From assembly GCF_019249725.2 (NCBI RefSeq), contig NZ_CP137559.1, forward strand, positions 2,377,501 to 2,441,500: a stretch of 64,000 nucleotides of DNA, in the 5' to 3' direction. The DNA comes from Segatella hominis. GTDB lineage: Bacteria > Bacteroidota > Bacteroidia > Bacteroidales > Bacteroidaceae. The notes beneath the pieces are model-generated. The model was not told where the DNA came from, ran no database searches, and saw only the letters and a list, made by a program, of their open reading frames with translations. Shown piece by piece: positions 27,053-35,461 of the stretch (position 1 is its first letter; every line of letters starts with the position of its first letter). The translations under genes and the position numbers were made by a program.

Positions 27053-28417
27053 CTATATTGGCTCAAATCTGAATATAGGTTTCTTTATCATTTCGGGTTG
27101 AAGATACATTAACATATAGATAGGGTAATAGAGAATCTTGTCTACAACCTGCACATTGCCATTAGAGAAAACTATGGCACGAGGAATAGCGTACTCCTCA
27201 TTGTTCATCACATTAGAGAGTGCATTATGACGTTTATAATCCTTGCCCGACTTGATTTCTATCGGCAAGACCTTACCTCTGTCTTCTATAACAAAGTCCA
27301 GTTCCCCCTGCTTCTTATTATTGAAATAATAAAGATTATAACCGTGAGCACGTAATTCTTGCGCTGCAAAATTCTCATAAATGGCTCCATTGTTGATTTC
27401 TGTTGTACCCGTAAGTAAATCGATTGCTATATTGGCCGCATACTGGCTTGCCAACAACCCCACATCGTTCATGAACAACTTAAATAAATTGCGCTGTTCA
27501 CCAAGTTTTAAAGGCAAGCGAGGTTCTTCTACATTATAAGTAGGGAGCGCCACACCAGCATCGGCTAGCCATAAGAAAGAATTTCTGTAACGCTCAAATT
27601 TTGCCTTTTCATTTAATGCCTTCAAAATAAAACGCTTGTTCTTGGCATTCAGTTCTGAAGGTATCAAGTCGAATATATCTTTGATATACAGCTTGTTCTT
27701 TGGGTCATACTTGGCTATATCCTTTCCGTAGAGGTGCATGATTTCTCGTTGTGCCTCACGCACTATCTGTAAATTATTCGTATTAATATACTTTTGGACA
27801 GCCTCAGGCATTCCTCCGACAATGAGATAAAGATGAATGAGATCATTCAGCTTATTATGCACAACCTCATCCACCACCTTGCATTGCTCATAGCACTCCT
27901 TGACATGAGCCATTACTCCAGTACTCATCCCTACAGCCTCTGCAAATTCCTCAAAATCGAGAGGAAACATCTCTTTTTCTGCCATATAACCAACAGGTAC
28001 GCTACGGATGTCCTTCAACTCTACCCCTAACAACGAGCCACTCATTACATAGCGATAGCTACCCTCTTCTACTAGGAATTTGATGGCAGTAACCATCTCC
28101 GGACATTCCTGCACCTCATCAAAGAAAACAAGAGTATTGCCTGGAGTAAGTTTCTTCTCTGCCAAGGCAGAAAGGCGCAGGAGGATTTCCTTAGCATCAG
28201 AAGGAGACTTAAAAGCCTCTCTATACTTAGGATTATTGAGAAAATTGAACTCCACTACATCCGCAAAGCATTCCTTTCCAACCTTCCGGATAGCGAAGGT
28301 TTTACCTACCTGGCGAGCGCCTGAAACGAGAAGAGCTTTTTTCTCCATTTCGAAGAAATTGCGTAAATAGCTGTATATCTTTCTGTTAAGCATATCTATA
28401 TTACTTTTTCTTACCAT
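27053..28417 (-). CDS. AAA_14/DUF4143 family ATPase (copy 3)
   Basis: A 454-aa ATPase. Walker A GARQVGKT is at residues 33-40 and Walker B LVFFDEVQECP near 92-102. The DUF4143 C-terminal part ends with a well-kept PD-(D/E)XK-like pattern, GELDFVIEDRGKVLPIEIKSG. It is closer to copy 1 than to copy 2. The start may be 28417 or 28393 (MLNRKIYSYL). A 33-bp-period array lies between its -7 element (28525-28532) and the ATG, so in the mRNA leader. Directly upstream are fragments of two other ATPases, suggesting this is a site where such genes are repeatedly gained and lost. Confidence 0.9.
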   Translation of the reverse strand: MVRKSNIDMLNRKIYSYLRNFFEMEKKALLVSGARQVGKTFAIRKVGKECFADVVEFNFLNNPKYREAFKSPSDAKEILLRLSALAEKKLTPGNTLVFFDEVQECPEMVTAIKFLVEEGSYRYVMSGSLLGVELKDIRSVPVGYMAEKEMFPLDFEEFAEAVGMSTGVMAHVKECYEQCKVVDEVVHNKLNDLIHLYLIVGGMPEAVQKYINTNNLQIVREAQREIMHLYGKDIAKYDPKNKLYIKDIFDLIPSELNAKNKRFILKALNEKAKFERYRNSFLWLADAGVALPTYNVEEPRLPLKLGEQRNLFKLFMNDVGLLASQYAANIAIDLLTGTTEINNGAIYENFAAQELRAHGYNLYYFNNKKQGELDFVIEDRGKVLPIEIKSGKDYKRHNALSNVMNNEEYAIPRAIVFSNGNVQVVDKILYYPIYMLMYLQPEMIKKPIFRFEPI

Positions 28418-28437
28418 AATTTATAGGCTTTACGGAA

Positions 28438-28513
28438 CTTTTCCAACCTATTTTAGACCAGAAAAAGGAGCTTTTCCAACCCTTTTTGGGGTATTTTCTG
28501 CCACTTTTCCAAC
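28438..28513. repeat. 33-bp-period direct repeats in the leader of ATPase copy 3
   Basis: CTTTTCCAAC (sense GTTGGAAAAG) at 28438, 28471 and 28504, exactly 33 bp apart. The DNA between copies is only loosely similar. The motif resembles, but is not identical to, the 22932 array. Confidence 0.85.
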
Positions 28514-28524
28514 TTCTAGCCGCT

Positions 28525-28532
28525 GCAAAGAT
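28525..28532 (-). promoter_or_regulatory. -7 element of ATPase copy 3
   Basis: TATCTTTG then C on the minus strand. The -33 region is degenerate (TTTC). It places the three 33-bp repeats downstream of the transcription start. Confidence 0.55.
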
Positions 28533-28577
28533 ACCATTTTTTTCCGAAACTCCTCTATTTAAACAAGAATATTTTCT

Positions 28578-28736
28578 CTATTTTCTCTTCCCCATTTCCA
28601 CAACCCAATCATATACCGGTCGTATCTTGATGTCAAGACCTTTTTCAGTAACTTGACTGTACTCATGGTCTGTGAGCAGCAGGTCGGTGCATTGCGTCTT
28701 GCGATGAGCCAGAAGTAATCCTTCAATCTCCCGTTT
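28578..28736 (-). pseudogene. C-terminal fragment of another DUF4143-type ATPase
   Basis: About 52 codons bounded by stops: KREIEGLLLAHRKTQ, then DLLLTDHEYSQV and a tail IRPVYDWVVEMGKRK. This resembles the C-terminal end of AAA_14/DUF4143 proteins, where an Rossmann-like strand LLLTDHE precedes I-P-x-YDW. No ATP-binding part is present upstream. It is a relic of an additional minus-strand ATPase. Confidence 0.45.
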
Positions 28737-28768
28737 TCAAGTCTTGGATGAAAAGATAAGAAAAAATA

Positions 28769-29092
28769 ATGAAGAATGCCTTATTTTACATGTTTTTAAC
28801 TCATCAGTTCACCTTTATTACGGGTATCACCAAGTTTCCTCAGTCTAGCATATTCAGCGGACTCAACAACCTCGACAATATAAGCATGTTCAACCTGTAT
28901 TCGGCTATCTGCGGTATCAGCAAGACCGAGCTGACCACACAGATGAAACCGGATATTGAGGCTTTGGCACAGATAGACGAAAAAGGCTATATGCTGCCAT
29001 ATCATTCTGAGGGTAAGCGACTGGTAAAAGTGGGCATCAGCTTTGACAGCACCCAGCGAACCATCAGCGAATGGAAGATCAAGGAAGAATAA
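28769..29092 (+). pseudogene. Internally deleted DUF1703/AAA-ATPase-like gene
   Basis: The 107-aa frame joins two non-adjacent parts of the AAA-ATPase_like/PDDEXK_9 family. The middle of the ATPase domain is [20 protein letters not shown]...[12 protein letters not shown]. It runs directly into the C-terminal end of the nuclease-like domain, [20 protein letters not shown]...[13 protein letters not shown]. Full-length members are about 500-600 aa, so some hundreds of residues, including the Walker motifs, are missing. The frame is kept, but the product can hardly be functional. It ends in a strong terminator. Confidence 0.65.
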
Positions 29093-29094
29093 AG

Positions 29095-29143
29095 AAAAAA
29101 TCCGAAACAGAAGCTTACCAAGTTATCTGTTTCGGATTTTTTT
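29095..29143 (+). terminator. Terminator after the DUF1703-like relic
   Basis: AAAAAATCCGAAACAG (29095-29110) / CTGTTTCGGATTTTTT (29127-29142), a perfect 16-bp stem with a T-run. Confidence 0.85.
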
Positions 29144-29207
29144 GATACTGATTTCATTTGGATGAGCCGAGTACTTCGAGCCTACTTGATTTGTAAAAAA
29201 AACTAAG

Positions 29208-29307
29208 TCATAGTTTTCTCCCCCCACAACTCATGGTTTCTTTCATCATAACTCATAGGTTTCTTCCCAGCATCTCATAGGTTTCGGCATCATAACCTAT
29301 AGTTTTC
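29208..29307. repeat. Five tandem repeats of 22-23 bp
   Basis: Copies of TCATAGGTTTC and variants start at 29208, 29231, 29253, 29275 and 29297 (spacings 23, 22, 22, 22). They follow the DUF1703-like relic, as the 33-bp arrays accompany AAA_14 genes. Confidence 0.85.
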
Positions 29308-29333
29308 AAGCCAAAAAGGGCTAAAAAAAACAA

Positions 29334-29430
29334 ACGGACAAATTGAATTTGTCCGTATCCTTATAAATCACTCATTTTTAATAACTTACAAGCCGCCGGA
29401 CAAAAGAGCCGGACAAATTCAATTTGTCCG
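29334..29430. repeat. Two 21-bp palindromes of the CGGACAAATT family
   Basis: CGGACAAATT-G-AATTTGTCCG (29335-29355) and CGGACAAATT-C-AATTTGTCCG (29410-29430) differ only at the central base. A third half-site CCGGACAAA lies at 29396-29404. They could be protein sites or inverted-repeat remains. Confidence 0.85.
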
Positions 29431-29513
29431 TGTTTTTTAACAGTAAAATAATCTACCAATTTATTTTTAGAATCTTGTCAAATACCTTATGCATATATAG
29501 GAAATAGCGAAAG

Positions 29514-29578
29514 AAAATAGCGTTTATTTCGCTACGAAACCAATTTTTTGCCGTTCGTAGCGGAATAAACGCTATTTT
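29514..29578. repeat. 25-bp-stem inverted repeat
   Basis: Left arm 29514-29538, loop 29539-29553, right arm 29554-29578. 24 of 25 positions pair. The arms contain CGTTTATTTCGCTACGAA. It lies 95 bp after the GH43 stop codon and could terminate the arabinan operon, or it may be a small inverted-repeat element. Confidence 0.8.
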
Positions 29579-29672
29579 AACTCAGTTTTAACATTTCAGC
29601 AGTATACTTCTTGAAAAGCTTACAAACGTAAGATTGAAGCAACATACCAAAAAGATATTTTACAAATGCTTT

Positions 29673-30722
29673 TTATTCCAACGTCAGCCACCCATCTTTC
29701 GTCCAGTTGATTTTCTTCTGAACCAGGATGCTGGCGCCATTCTTGGCGATACTGTAACCATGGCAGAAGAAGAAATCACCATCAGGGAAGGAGTAGGCTG
29801 AACAATGGCCCATCGCCTCATATTCCTTCTTGTCACCTTCCAGCAGCAGGGTACCACCACCCTCTCGCATATCCTTACCCGTCTTGTCCAGATAAGGACC
29901 GAAAACCTTCTTGCTTCTGCCTACGGCAACACGATAAGTACTCTTCATCCCCTGGCAGCAGTAATCCCAACTGACGAAGAGATAGTAATAATCACCATGC
30001 TTCATGATGAAAGGAGCCTCGATGGCATTGGTGCCGGCAAACTTGGAGGTAGGATTCGGTTCTGCAGAAGTATCGCCCACGGCATGACGACGGGCGATGG
30101 TCTGAGGCTTGGCGCCATTCTTGACATGCATCGTCTTCTTATCCAGCTTGATCATCTGGATACCATCCCAGAAAGAGCCCCAGGTAAGCCAAGGGGTTCC
30201 CTTCTCATCAACAATGAAATTCGGATCGATGGCATTCCAGTTGTCTCTATCACCCTTAGAGGCGACGAGGCAGCCCTCATCCTTCCATCCATCCTTATCA
30301 GATAAGGAAGTATTGCTCAGCAAGCCGATGGCAGAAGTATTCTTGCCAAAGGTAGAACAGGAATAAGCCAGATACCACTTGTTCTTGAAGCGGATAACAT
30401 CCGGAGCCCAGATATGCGTGGTAAAACCCGGTACACTATCATGCGTCCATGCCGGAATCTCGCTGTTCTTGAGCACGCCCTGAGGAACGATGGTCCAATG
30501 CTTGCGGTCGGTGGAAGTCATCTGCGTGATGCCATGACCTGTGCAGTAGAGATAGTACTTGCCATTCTCATACGCCATTACGGGGTCGTGGACAAAAGGA
30601 GTATCTACCACGATCGGTTCCTGCGGAGCATTCTGTGCCATCACCTGGCAACCTCCTTTAACAACAGGAGCAGCAATCATCATTGCTGCTCCCAATAGTA
30701 TTTTAGAAATATGCATCTTCAT
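29673..30722 (-). CDS. GH43 arabinanase/arabinosidase (short form)
   Basis: A 349-aa exported enzyme with an N-terminal signal peptide (MKMHISKILLGAAMMIAAP, up to VMAQN). The single five-bladed propeller carries the catalytic base Asp in VHDPVMAYENGKYYLY, the pKa-tuning Asp in NAIDPNFIVDE and the general acid Glu in NAIEAPFIMKHGDYYYLF. The WAPDV motif is also present. This pattern fits GH43 arabinan endo-1,5-alpha-L-arabinosidases or related exo enzymes. It is the last gene of the arabinan operon, 31 bp after the other GH43 gene. It probably cuts linear arabinooligosaccharides at the cell surface or in the periplasm. The start could also be the Met at residue 3. Confidence 0.92.
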   Translation of the reverse strand: MKMHISKILLGAAMMIAAPVVKGGCQVMAQNAPQEPIVVDTPFVHDPVMAYENGKYYLYCTGHGITQMTSTDRKHWTIVPQGVLKNSEIPAWTHDSVPGFTTHIWAPDVIRFKNKWYLAYSCSTFGKNTSAIGLLSNTSLSDKDGWKDEGCLVASKGDRDNWNAIDPNFIVDEKGTPWLTWGSFWDGIQMIKLDKKTMHVKNGAKPQTIARRHAVGDTSAEPNPTSKFAGTNAIEAPFIMKHGDYYYLFVSWDYCCQGMKSTYRVAVGRSKKVFGPYLDKTGKDMREGGGTLLLEGDKKEYEAMGHCSAYSFPDGDFFFCHGYSIAKNGASILVQKKINWTKDGWLTLE

Positions 30723-30753
30723 ATAATTACACCTTATTATATATATAAGAGAA

Positions 30754-33513
30754 TTACTTGTTCACAAATTTCTTTCCGTTCACAATCACTACACCCTTGT
30801 AGCTCTTGTCTACCTGCTGACCGGAGAGGTTGAACCACTTGCCATCATTCTTCTTCTGGATGATGATAGGGTTCGAGATGCCTGTAGAAAGGCTTGAGCC
30901 GTCGATGTAAGACTTCTCGTTCACGAAGAAGAGAACAATCTTAGATGGCTTAGCCGTCAATGTGGTGGTATAGGTATAATGATATACCTTGTTGGTTGTA
31001 GTCGTGATGGTAGATTCCATCTTGAATACGCCTGCAGCAGTCAAGCTAACTGTCATATCAACCAAAGAGCCATTCATATCCTTTATGAATACATTCATTT
31101 CGTCGCTCGTATCAAAATCGTGGGTGAATCCGGAAGCATTATAGCTTCCACCCCATCCGAAGAAATCATTTCTGATAACGAAGTACTCCTTATCTGCTCC
31201 ATAGCCAGCATCTTCGCGCTTTATCTGGGTAGCCGCCAAGCACCAGTTGTTCCATGCCGCAGACATATCACTATAGTTATAGAACTTGAACTGCATCTTC
31301 TTGCCTGCCTGCAACTCGTAGTAAGGAGAGAAGTTGAGCCACCATCCTGAAGTAGTATTCTTTACAGAAGATTCCGGATAGTAAACCGGAGTCGTTTCCT
31401 CAGCCTCAGCATCGATGTTCAGGGTATAATCCTTAGTATATTCATAACCATCCTTGCTAATAGTCATGGTCAGAGTAACCTTACCCTTGCCTTTTACTAC
31501 GCCCTCATCGGTCAGAATAGAAGGATTACTTGACTTCCATGAAATGGTAGCACCGAGATGCCCCTCTGTTGGGAGTTTTGGCATAGAATTCAAAGTAGCA
31601 CCATCTGCGAAAAGAACGCTGGTCTTATCCAATGTATATTTGATAGCCGCCTTGGCATCAGCCTTGCTTCCCCAGATACTCAAACCGCGAGTCTGCAAAC
31701 TGGCACCACCCGATGTAGCCAAACCGTCAGAAGAACTGAGAGCTGTAAAGCAAAGAGCCTTGATATTGGTATAATCGATGGTCTGCTCAGTAAGCACACC
31801 CTTAAACTTCACCTCTGCATTGGCTGTAGCAACACCCTTCAAGGTAAGATTGATGTAGCTTGTTCCGCTCACCAGTTCCCATTTACCGGTATACTCACCC
31901 GAGATAGAACCATCTGCATTGAGATGGATGGTAACAGGCTTCTCATAATCCATTGCCGCCGTATTCTGACGGTAAGGATGAGCTATGATCTGATAATCAC
32001 CCTCTACCTTTGTTGCATCATAGAGCTGCTGGGTAGCAATATCCTTATCGGTATAAGTCTCGCCGCTAAACTCGTAAGGTGCAGCAACCAACCAGCCGTC
32101 CTGGTTTACGAAGAGCTGATGCACGCGAACCTCATGCCCCTCTGTGCCATTATTGAAACGGGTATGGTAAACGATGAGTGCTCGTCCCTTATGGTCTACA
32201 ATGGCTGAATTATGTCCCTGAGCCAGTTCAGCATTAGGCATGGTTTCCCACTGGTAGTTACCGAAGAGTTTCACACCCTCGTCGCGCTTGGCATCACCAC
32301 CGAAGTTGAGGATATACTTGCCATACATGGCATCAATGCCCGTAGAGGTCAGACAGTCCTTATAAGGTCCGTCAGGTTTCTCAGAGCGGAAAACACGAAT
32401 CTGATAGCCACCGGCAGCCGTCAAACCGCCATAACTCATAAAGAGATAATAGTACTTACCTACCTTCTGGATATAGCTTGCCTCGCCGGAAACATAATAT
32501 CCACCGGCAATCTTCTTACCGAAGTAAGGGTCAGAAGTGCAAGCCTGATTGTAGGAGCCAGGAGTTGCATCCTTGCCGTTAATCTGATAAGGGAAAGTAT
32601 AAGTATAATCGCGAAGGCCATTCTCCTTATCTAATCTAATCATATAGATACCACCCGACCAGGAGCCATAGCTCATCCAGAGATTATCGTCATCATCATA
32701 GAACACGCATGGGTCGATGCAGTTTGGCCAGTATTCTCCCCAGTGAGCACCATAAGCATCGCCTGGAGTAGCATAGCGGGCAGGAAGCGAAGTGCATCCT
32801 GTAGCAATCGCCAAATCGGTATTCTTCCAATCATCAGCTGTAGCATAGCCATTATGACCGAACTTACCAGAAAAACCGCCACAGATAACAGGCCCTTGAT
32901 ATATCCATGGACCTTCCAAATCATCGGAAGTAAAACATACGATAGTAGAGCACCAATAATCACCATTCAGACTCATGTACATACACCATTTCTTCATGGT
33001 CTTGTTGTAGATGACATCAGGAGCCCACTGCATTCCGGCTACGGTATTGGCTGTGTTAGTCCAGTTGCCATTCACGTTGATAGGTCCTTTATACTGCCAT
33101 CCATGAGCATCGAAGTTACCGAAAGCAACCTCCTCGCCCTTATAGTTCTTCACCTTTTTGATGACGTGAGTGGTGTAAGCATCTTTAAAATTAATCAGTT
33201 TTCCATCCACATCAGCAAAAAGACTGTTGCTGGTTCCGGTATTCTCCTCACCCGTTTTGAAGGTGTTCCATATCTGATAGTTGCCCGTAGCATAAGTCTT
33301 GGCTCTGCCGAGATGCGAACCATAGATATAATATTTAGGATTGGTCGTGGAGCCCGTTACATCCATCACGATAGAAGGGTCATGCACCGCGATGCGCCCT
33401 GTTATCGTTTGGGTAGCGTATGCATTAGCCAGATCATTATCGCCGACAGGCGTCTGAGCCATAACTCCGTTCATCGCCATCAGACTCATGATAGAAAATA
33501 ATAACTTCTTCAT
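30754..33513 (-). CDS. Large multidomain GH43 arabinan-degrading enzyme
   Basis: A 919-aa exported enzyme. Signal peptide MKKLLFSIMSLMAMNGVMAQ. The GH43 propeller (about residues 35-480) has RIAVHDPSIVMD, MQWAPDVIYN, NCIDPCVFYDDDDNLWMSYG and a Glu in SGEASYIQKVGKYYYLF. Then come a beta domain and a BIG2-like Ig repeat (about 640-705, SWKSSNPSILTDEGVVKGKG). A C-terminal domain of about 140 residues (WWLNFSPYYEL, WNNWCLA, EYFVIRNDFFGWGGSY) recurs twice in the glycan-binding protein at 43690, so it is probably a carbohydrate-binding module. The tail is NLSGQQV...NGKKF. It is preceded by an intergenic hairpin that may lower its expression relative to susC/susD. Confidence 0.9.
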   Translation of the reverse strand: MKKLLFSIMSLMAMNGVMAQTPVGDNDLANAYATQTITGRIAVHDPSIVMDVTGSTTNPKYYIYGSHLGRAKTYATGNYQIWNTFKTGEENTGTSNSLFADVDGKLINFKDAYTTHVIKKVKNYKGEEVAFGNFDAHGWQYKGPINVNGNWTNTANTVAGMQWAPDVIYNKTMKKWCMYMSLNGDYWCSTIVCFTSDDLEGPWIYQGPVICGGFSGKFGHNGYATADDWKNTDLAIATGCTSLPARYATPGDAYGAHWGEYWPNCIDPCVFYDDDDNLWMSYGSWSGGIYMIRLDKENGLRDYTYTFPYQINGKDATPGSYNQACTSDPYFGKKIAGGYYVSGEASYIQKVGKYYYLFMSYGGLTAAGGYQIRVFRSEKPDGPYKDCLTSTGIDAMYGKYILNFGGDAKRDEGVKLFGNYQWETMPNAELAQGHNSAIVDHKGRALIVYHTRFNNGTEGHEVRVHQLFVNQDGWLVAAPYEFSGETYTDKDIATQQLYDATKVEGDYQIIAHPYRQNTAAMDYEKPVTIHLNADGSISGEYTGKWELVSGTSYINLTLKGVATANAEVKFKGVLTEQTIDYTNIKALCFTALSSSDGLATSGGASLQTRGLSIWGSKADAKAAIKYTLDKTSVLFADGATLNSMPKLPTEGHLGATISWKSSNPSILTDEGVVKGKGKVTLTMTISKDGYEYTKDYTLNIDAEAEETTPVYYPESSVKNTTSGWWLNFSPYYELQAGKKMQFKFYNYSDMSAAWNNWCLAATQIKREDAGYGADKEYFVIRNDFFGWGGSYNASGFTHDFDTSDEMNVFIKDMNGSLVDMTVSLTAAGVFKMESTITTTTNKVYHYTYTTTLTAKPSKIVLFFVNEKSYIDGSSLSTGISNPIIIQKKNDGKWFNLSGQQVDKSYKGVVIVNGKKFVNK

Positions 33514-33553
33514 ACGATTTCAAGTTTAAGATATGATTTTTTAAAACCAAGGA

Positions 33554-33581
33554 AGGTCTATGGTGTTTTCGCCATAGACCT
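33554..33581 (-). terminator. Intra-operon hairpin between the second SusD and the GH43 genes
   Basis: Perfect 10-bp stem AGGTCTATGG (33554-33563) / CCATAGACCT (33572-33581) with an 8-nt loop, in the 100-bp gap before the GH43 start. Its T-run is broken. It probably attenuates expression or protects the 3' end of the susCD part of the transcript. Confidence 0.55.
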
Positions 33582-33613
33582 CACCTAAAATATATAATGT
33601 ATATTGACAAAGA

Positions 33614-35440
33614 TTACTTACCGGTTGTTTCACCCTCAGTAGTCTCGCCACCTTCAGTGGTGTCGTCCTTCTTAGGAGCATCAGAGAGTTCCCAACCTGC
33701 ATTCTGTCCTAAGTTAGGATTCTTCTTGTAAGTGTCATCAGGCACTGGGAAGTAATAATTCTTAGGAATAGAGAACGCACGAGTAGGATGGGTATTATCG
33801 TTGCGATAAGTATATACCTGGCTCTCATTAGGAGTTACAACAACGCTATAGATGTTGTAAACCTGCTTGTAGCGTGGCTCACTCTTCTCTGTAGCAGCAC
33901 TCTTGCCATCAAACAATTTCCAGCGGCGCTCATCGAAGAAACGGTGATCCTCGAAAGCCAACTCGATGCGGCGCTCATTGCGGATACGCTCACGAAGCTG
34001 CTCCTTGGTCATACCCTTGTAAGCAGGCATACCCACACGGGCACGAACCTGGTTCACATAGTCGTAGGCAGCATCAGGACCCTTTGCCTCGTTCAATGCC
34101 TCTGCTGCATTAAGCAGAATCTCCGCATAGCGGAAGATAGGGCAAGCGGTAACGAATGTGGTAGGGTTCTTGAAGCTCATATTGTGAACGAACTTCTTAG
34201 AGTAGTAACCGGTAGTGGTACCACCATGAAGATCCTGGTAGTCTTTGCCACCTACAGATACATCCACGGCACGCTCCTCGTCCTGACTCTTGTCACCCCA
34301 GATACTTCCCTGGTGGAAGATGGTCTGCTCCAGACGTGGGTCACGGTTCTTGTATGGATCCTGGTCGTTGTAAGAAGGATCCTGGTCGATAGGAAGACCA
34401 TTGATGGTCTCGTAAGAATCAACCAGATTCTGTGTAGGGTTTACACGACCGGTAGAGTTCACGTTACCAGAAAAACCACAAGGAGTATTGAACATCTCAA
34501 TCTCACGGGTATTCCACTCACTACGGCTGAGGATGTACTCAGGATTCAGGTGAGGGGTACTGGTGAAGCACTCATAATAGTTCTTGTTAGGATTGTTATC
34601 GTCTGTTGTGTAAAGACGGTAAGGGTTGGCAGAACTCTTGTTGGCATTGATGAAAGCGAGGGCTGCATCAGCAGCTTCCTGCCACCAGGTAACATCATTT
34701 GTAGGATTGTTCAGTGCAGAAGCACGATAGAGCAATGCTCTTGACTTCAATGCATAGACAGCAGCACCATTGATACGTCCCCAGTTCTCATTTTCATTGC
34801 TGTAACGGAATGGGAGTGCACCACTCTTGATGATGGCATCGCATTCATCAGCTACCCATTTCAATGCTTCAGGAGCTGGAGTACGGGTGATAGAAGCAGC
34901 CTCTGCATTATCCAACACATGATCCTCGATAGGCACTGCACCGAAATAGCCAATCATATCGAAATGAAGGATGGCACGAATGAAACGCGCCTCTGCCTTG
35001 TAACGATCGCAGAGTTTGTTGTCGTCACCGCTCTTCTCTGCATTTCCGATGACACTCTCACGTGCCTTTGAAATGAAGTCGTTGCAGACACGGATGCCCT
35101 TCAGATCGTTGCTCCAATAATTCTCAGCAAACCAGTGGTTCTTGGCATCATATGAATCGTTCAACACACTGTGATAGTAATGCACATTCCAGTAAGAGAT
35201 GGCATTATCGGTCATACAGTCACGAGAAGCAGCACGGAACTGACCATCGGTATATCCCGCAAAGGCATCAGGCAAATAGGTATAGGCATTTGCCAAGACA
35301 CCACGGGTACGGTCGTAGTTGCTGTAGATGTTCTCGTCAGTATAAGTCAAGTCGACTTCCTTATCGAGGATGTCGCTGCAGGAGGTCATACCTCCTACAG
35401 CCAGCATCGCCAATGATATATTAACTAATATCTTTTTCAT
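33614..35440 (-). CDS. SusD/RagB family glycan-binding lipoprotein (pair 2)
   Basis: A 608-aa outer-membrane lipoprotein. The lipobox is AVGGMTSC. The SusD N-terminal TPR-like region includes SARFIRA-type sequence (YKAEARFIRAILHFDMIGYFG), and the C-terminal SusD motif is FRYAEILLNAAEALNEA with RERIRNERRIELAFEDHRFFDERRW (given as landmarks at about 430-510). The C-terminus is acidic and repetitive (TTEGGETTEGE). It caps its SusC partner (35462) and captures arabinan oligosaccharides. 21 bp separate the two genes. Confidence 0.94.
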   Translation of the reverse strand: MKKILVNISLAMLAVGGMTSCSDILDKEVDLTYTDENIYSNYDRTRGVLANAYTYLPDAFAGYTDGQFRAASRDCMTDNAISYWNVHYYHSVLNDSYDAKNHWFAENYWSNDLKGIRVCNDFISKARESVIGNAEKSGDDNKLCDRYKAEARFIRAILHFDMIGYFGAVPIEDHVLDNAEAASITRTPAPEALKWVADECDAIIKSGALPFRYSNENENWGRINGAAVYALKSRALLYRASALNNPTNDVTWWQEAADAALAFINANKSSANPYRLYTTDDNNPNKNYYECFTSTPHLNPEYILSRSEWNTREIEMFNTPCGFSGNVNSTGRVNPTQNLVDSYETINGLPIDQDPSYNDQDPYKNRDPRLEQTIFHQGSIWGDKSQDEERAVDVSVGGKDYQDLHGGTTTGYYSKKFVHNMSFKNPTTFVTACPIFRYAEILLNAAEALNEAKGPDAAYDYVNQVRARVGMPAYKGMTKEQLRERIRNERRIELAFEDHRFFDERRWKLFDGKSAATEKSEPRYKQVYNIYSVVVTPNESQVYTYRNDNTHPTRAFSIPKNYYFPVPDDTYKKNPNLGQNAGWELSDAPKKDDTTEGGETTEGETTGK

Positions 35441-35461
35441 ATTCGTTTTTGATAAAATTGA

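Noticed and set aside
28420..29600. Transposon or prophage explaining the relic cluster
   Set aside because: No transposase, integrase or phage gene was found and no flanking target duplications were visible.
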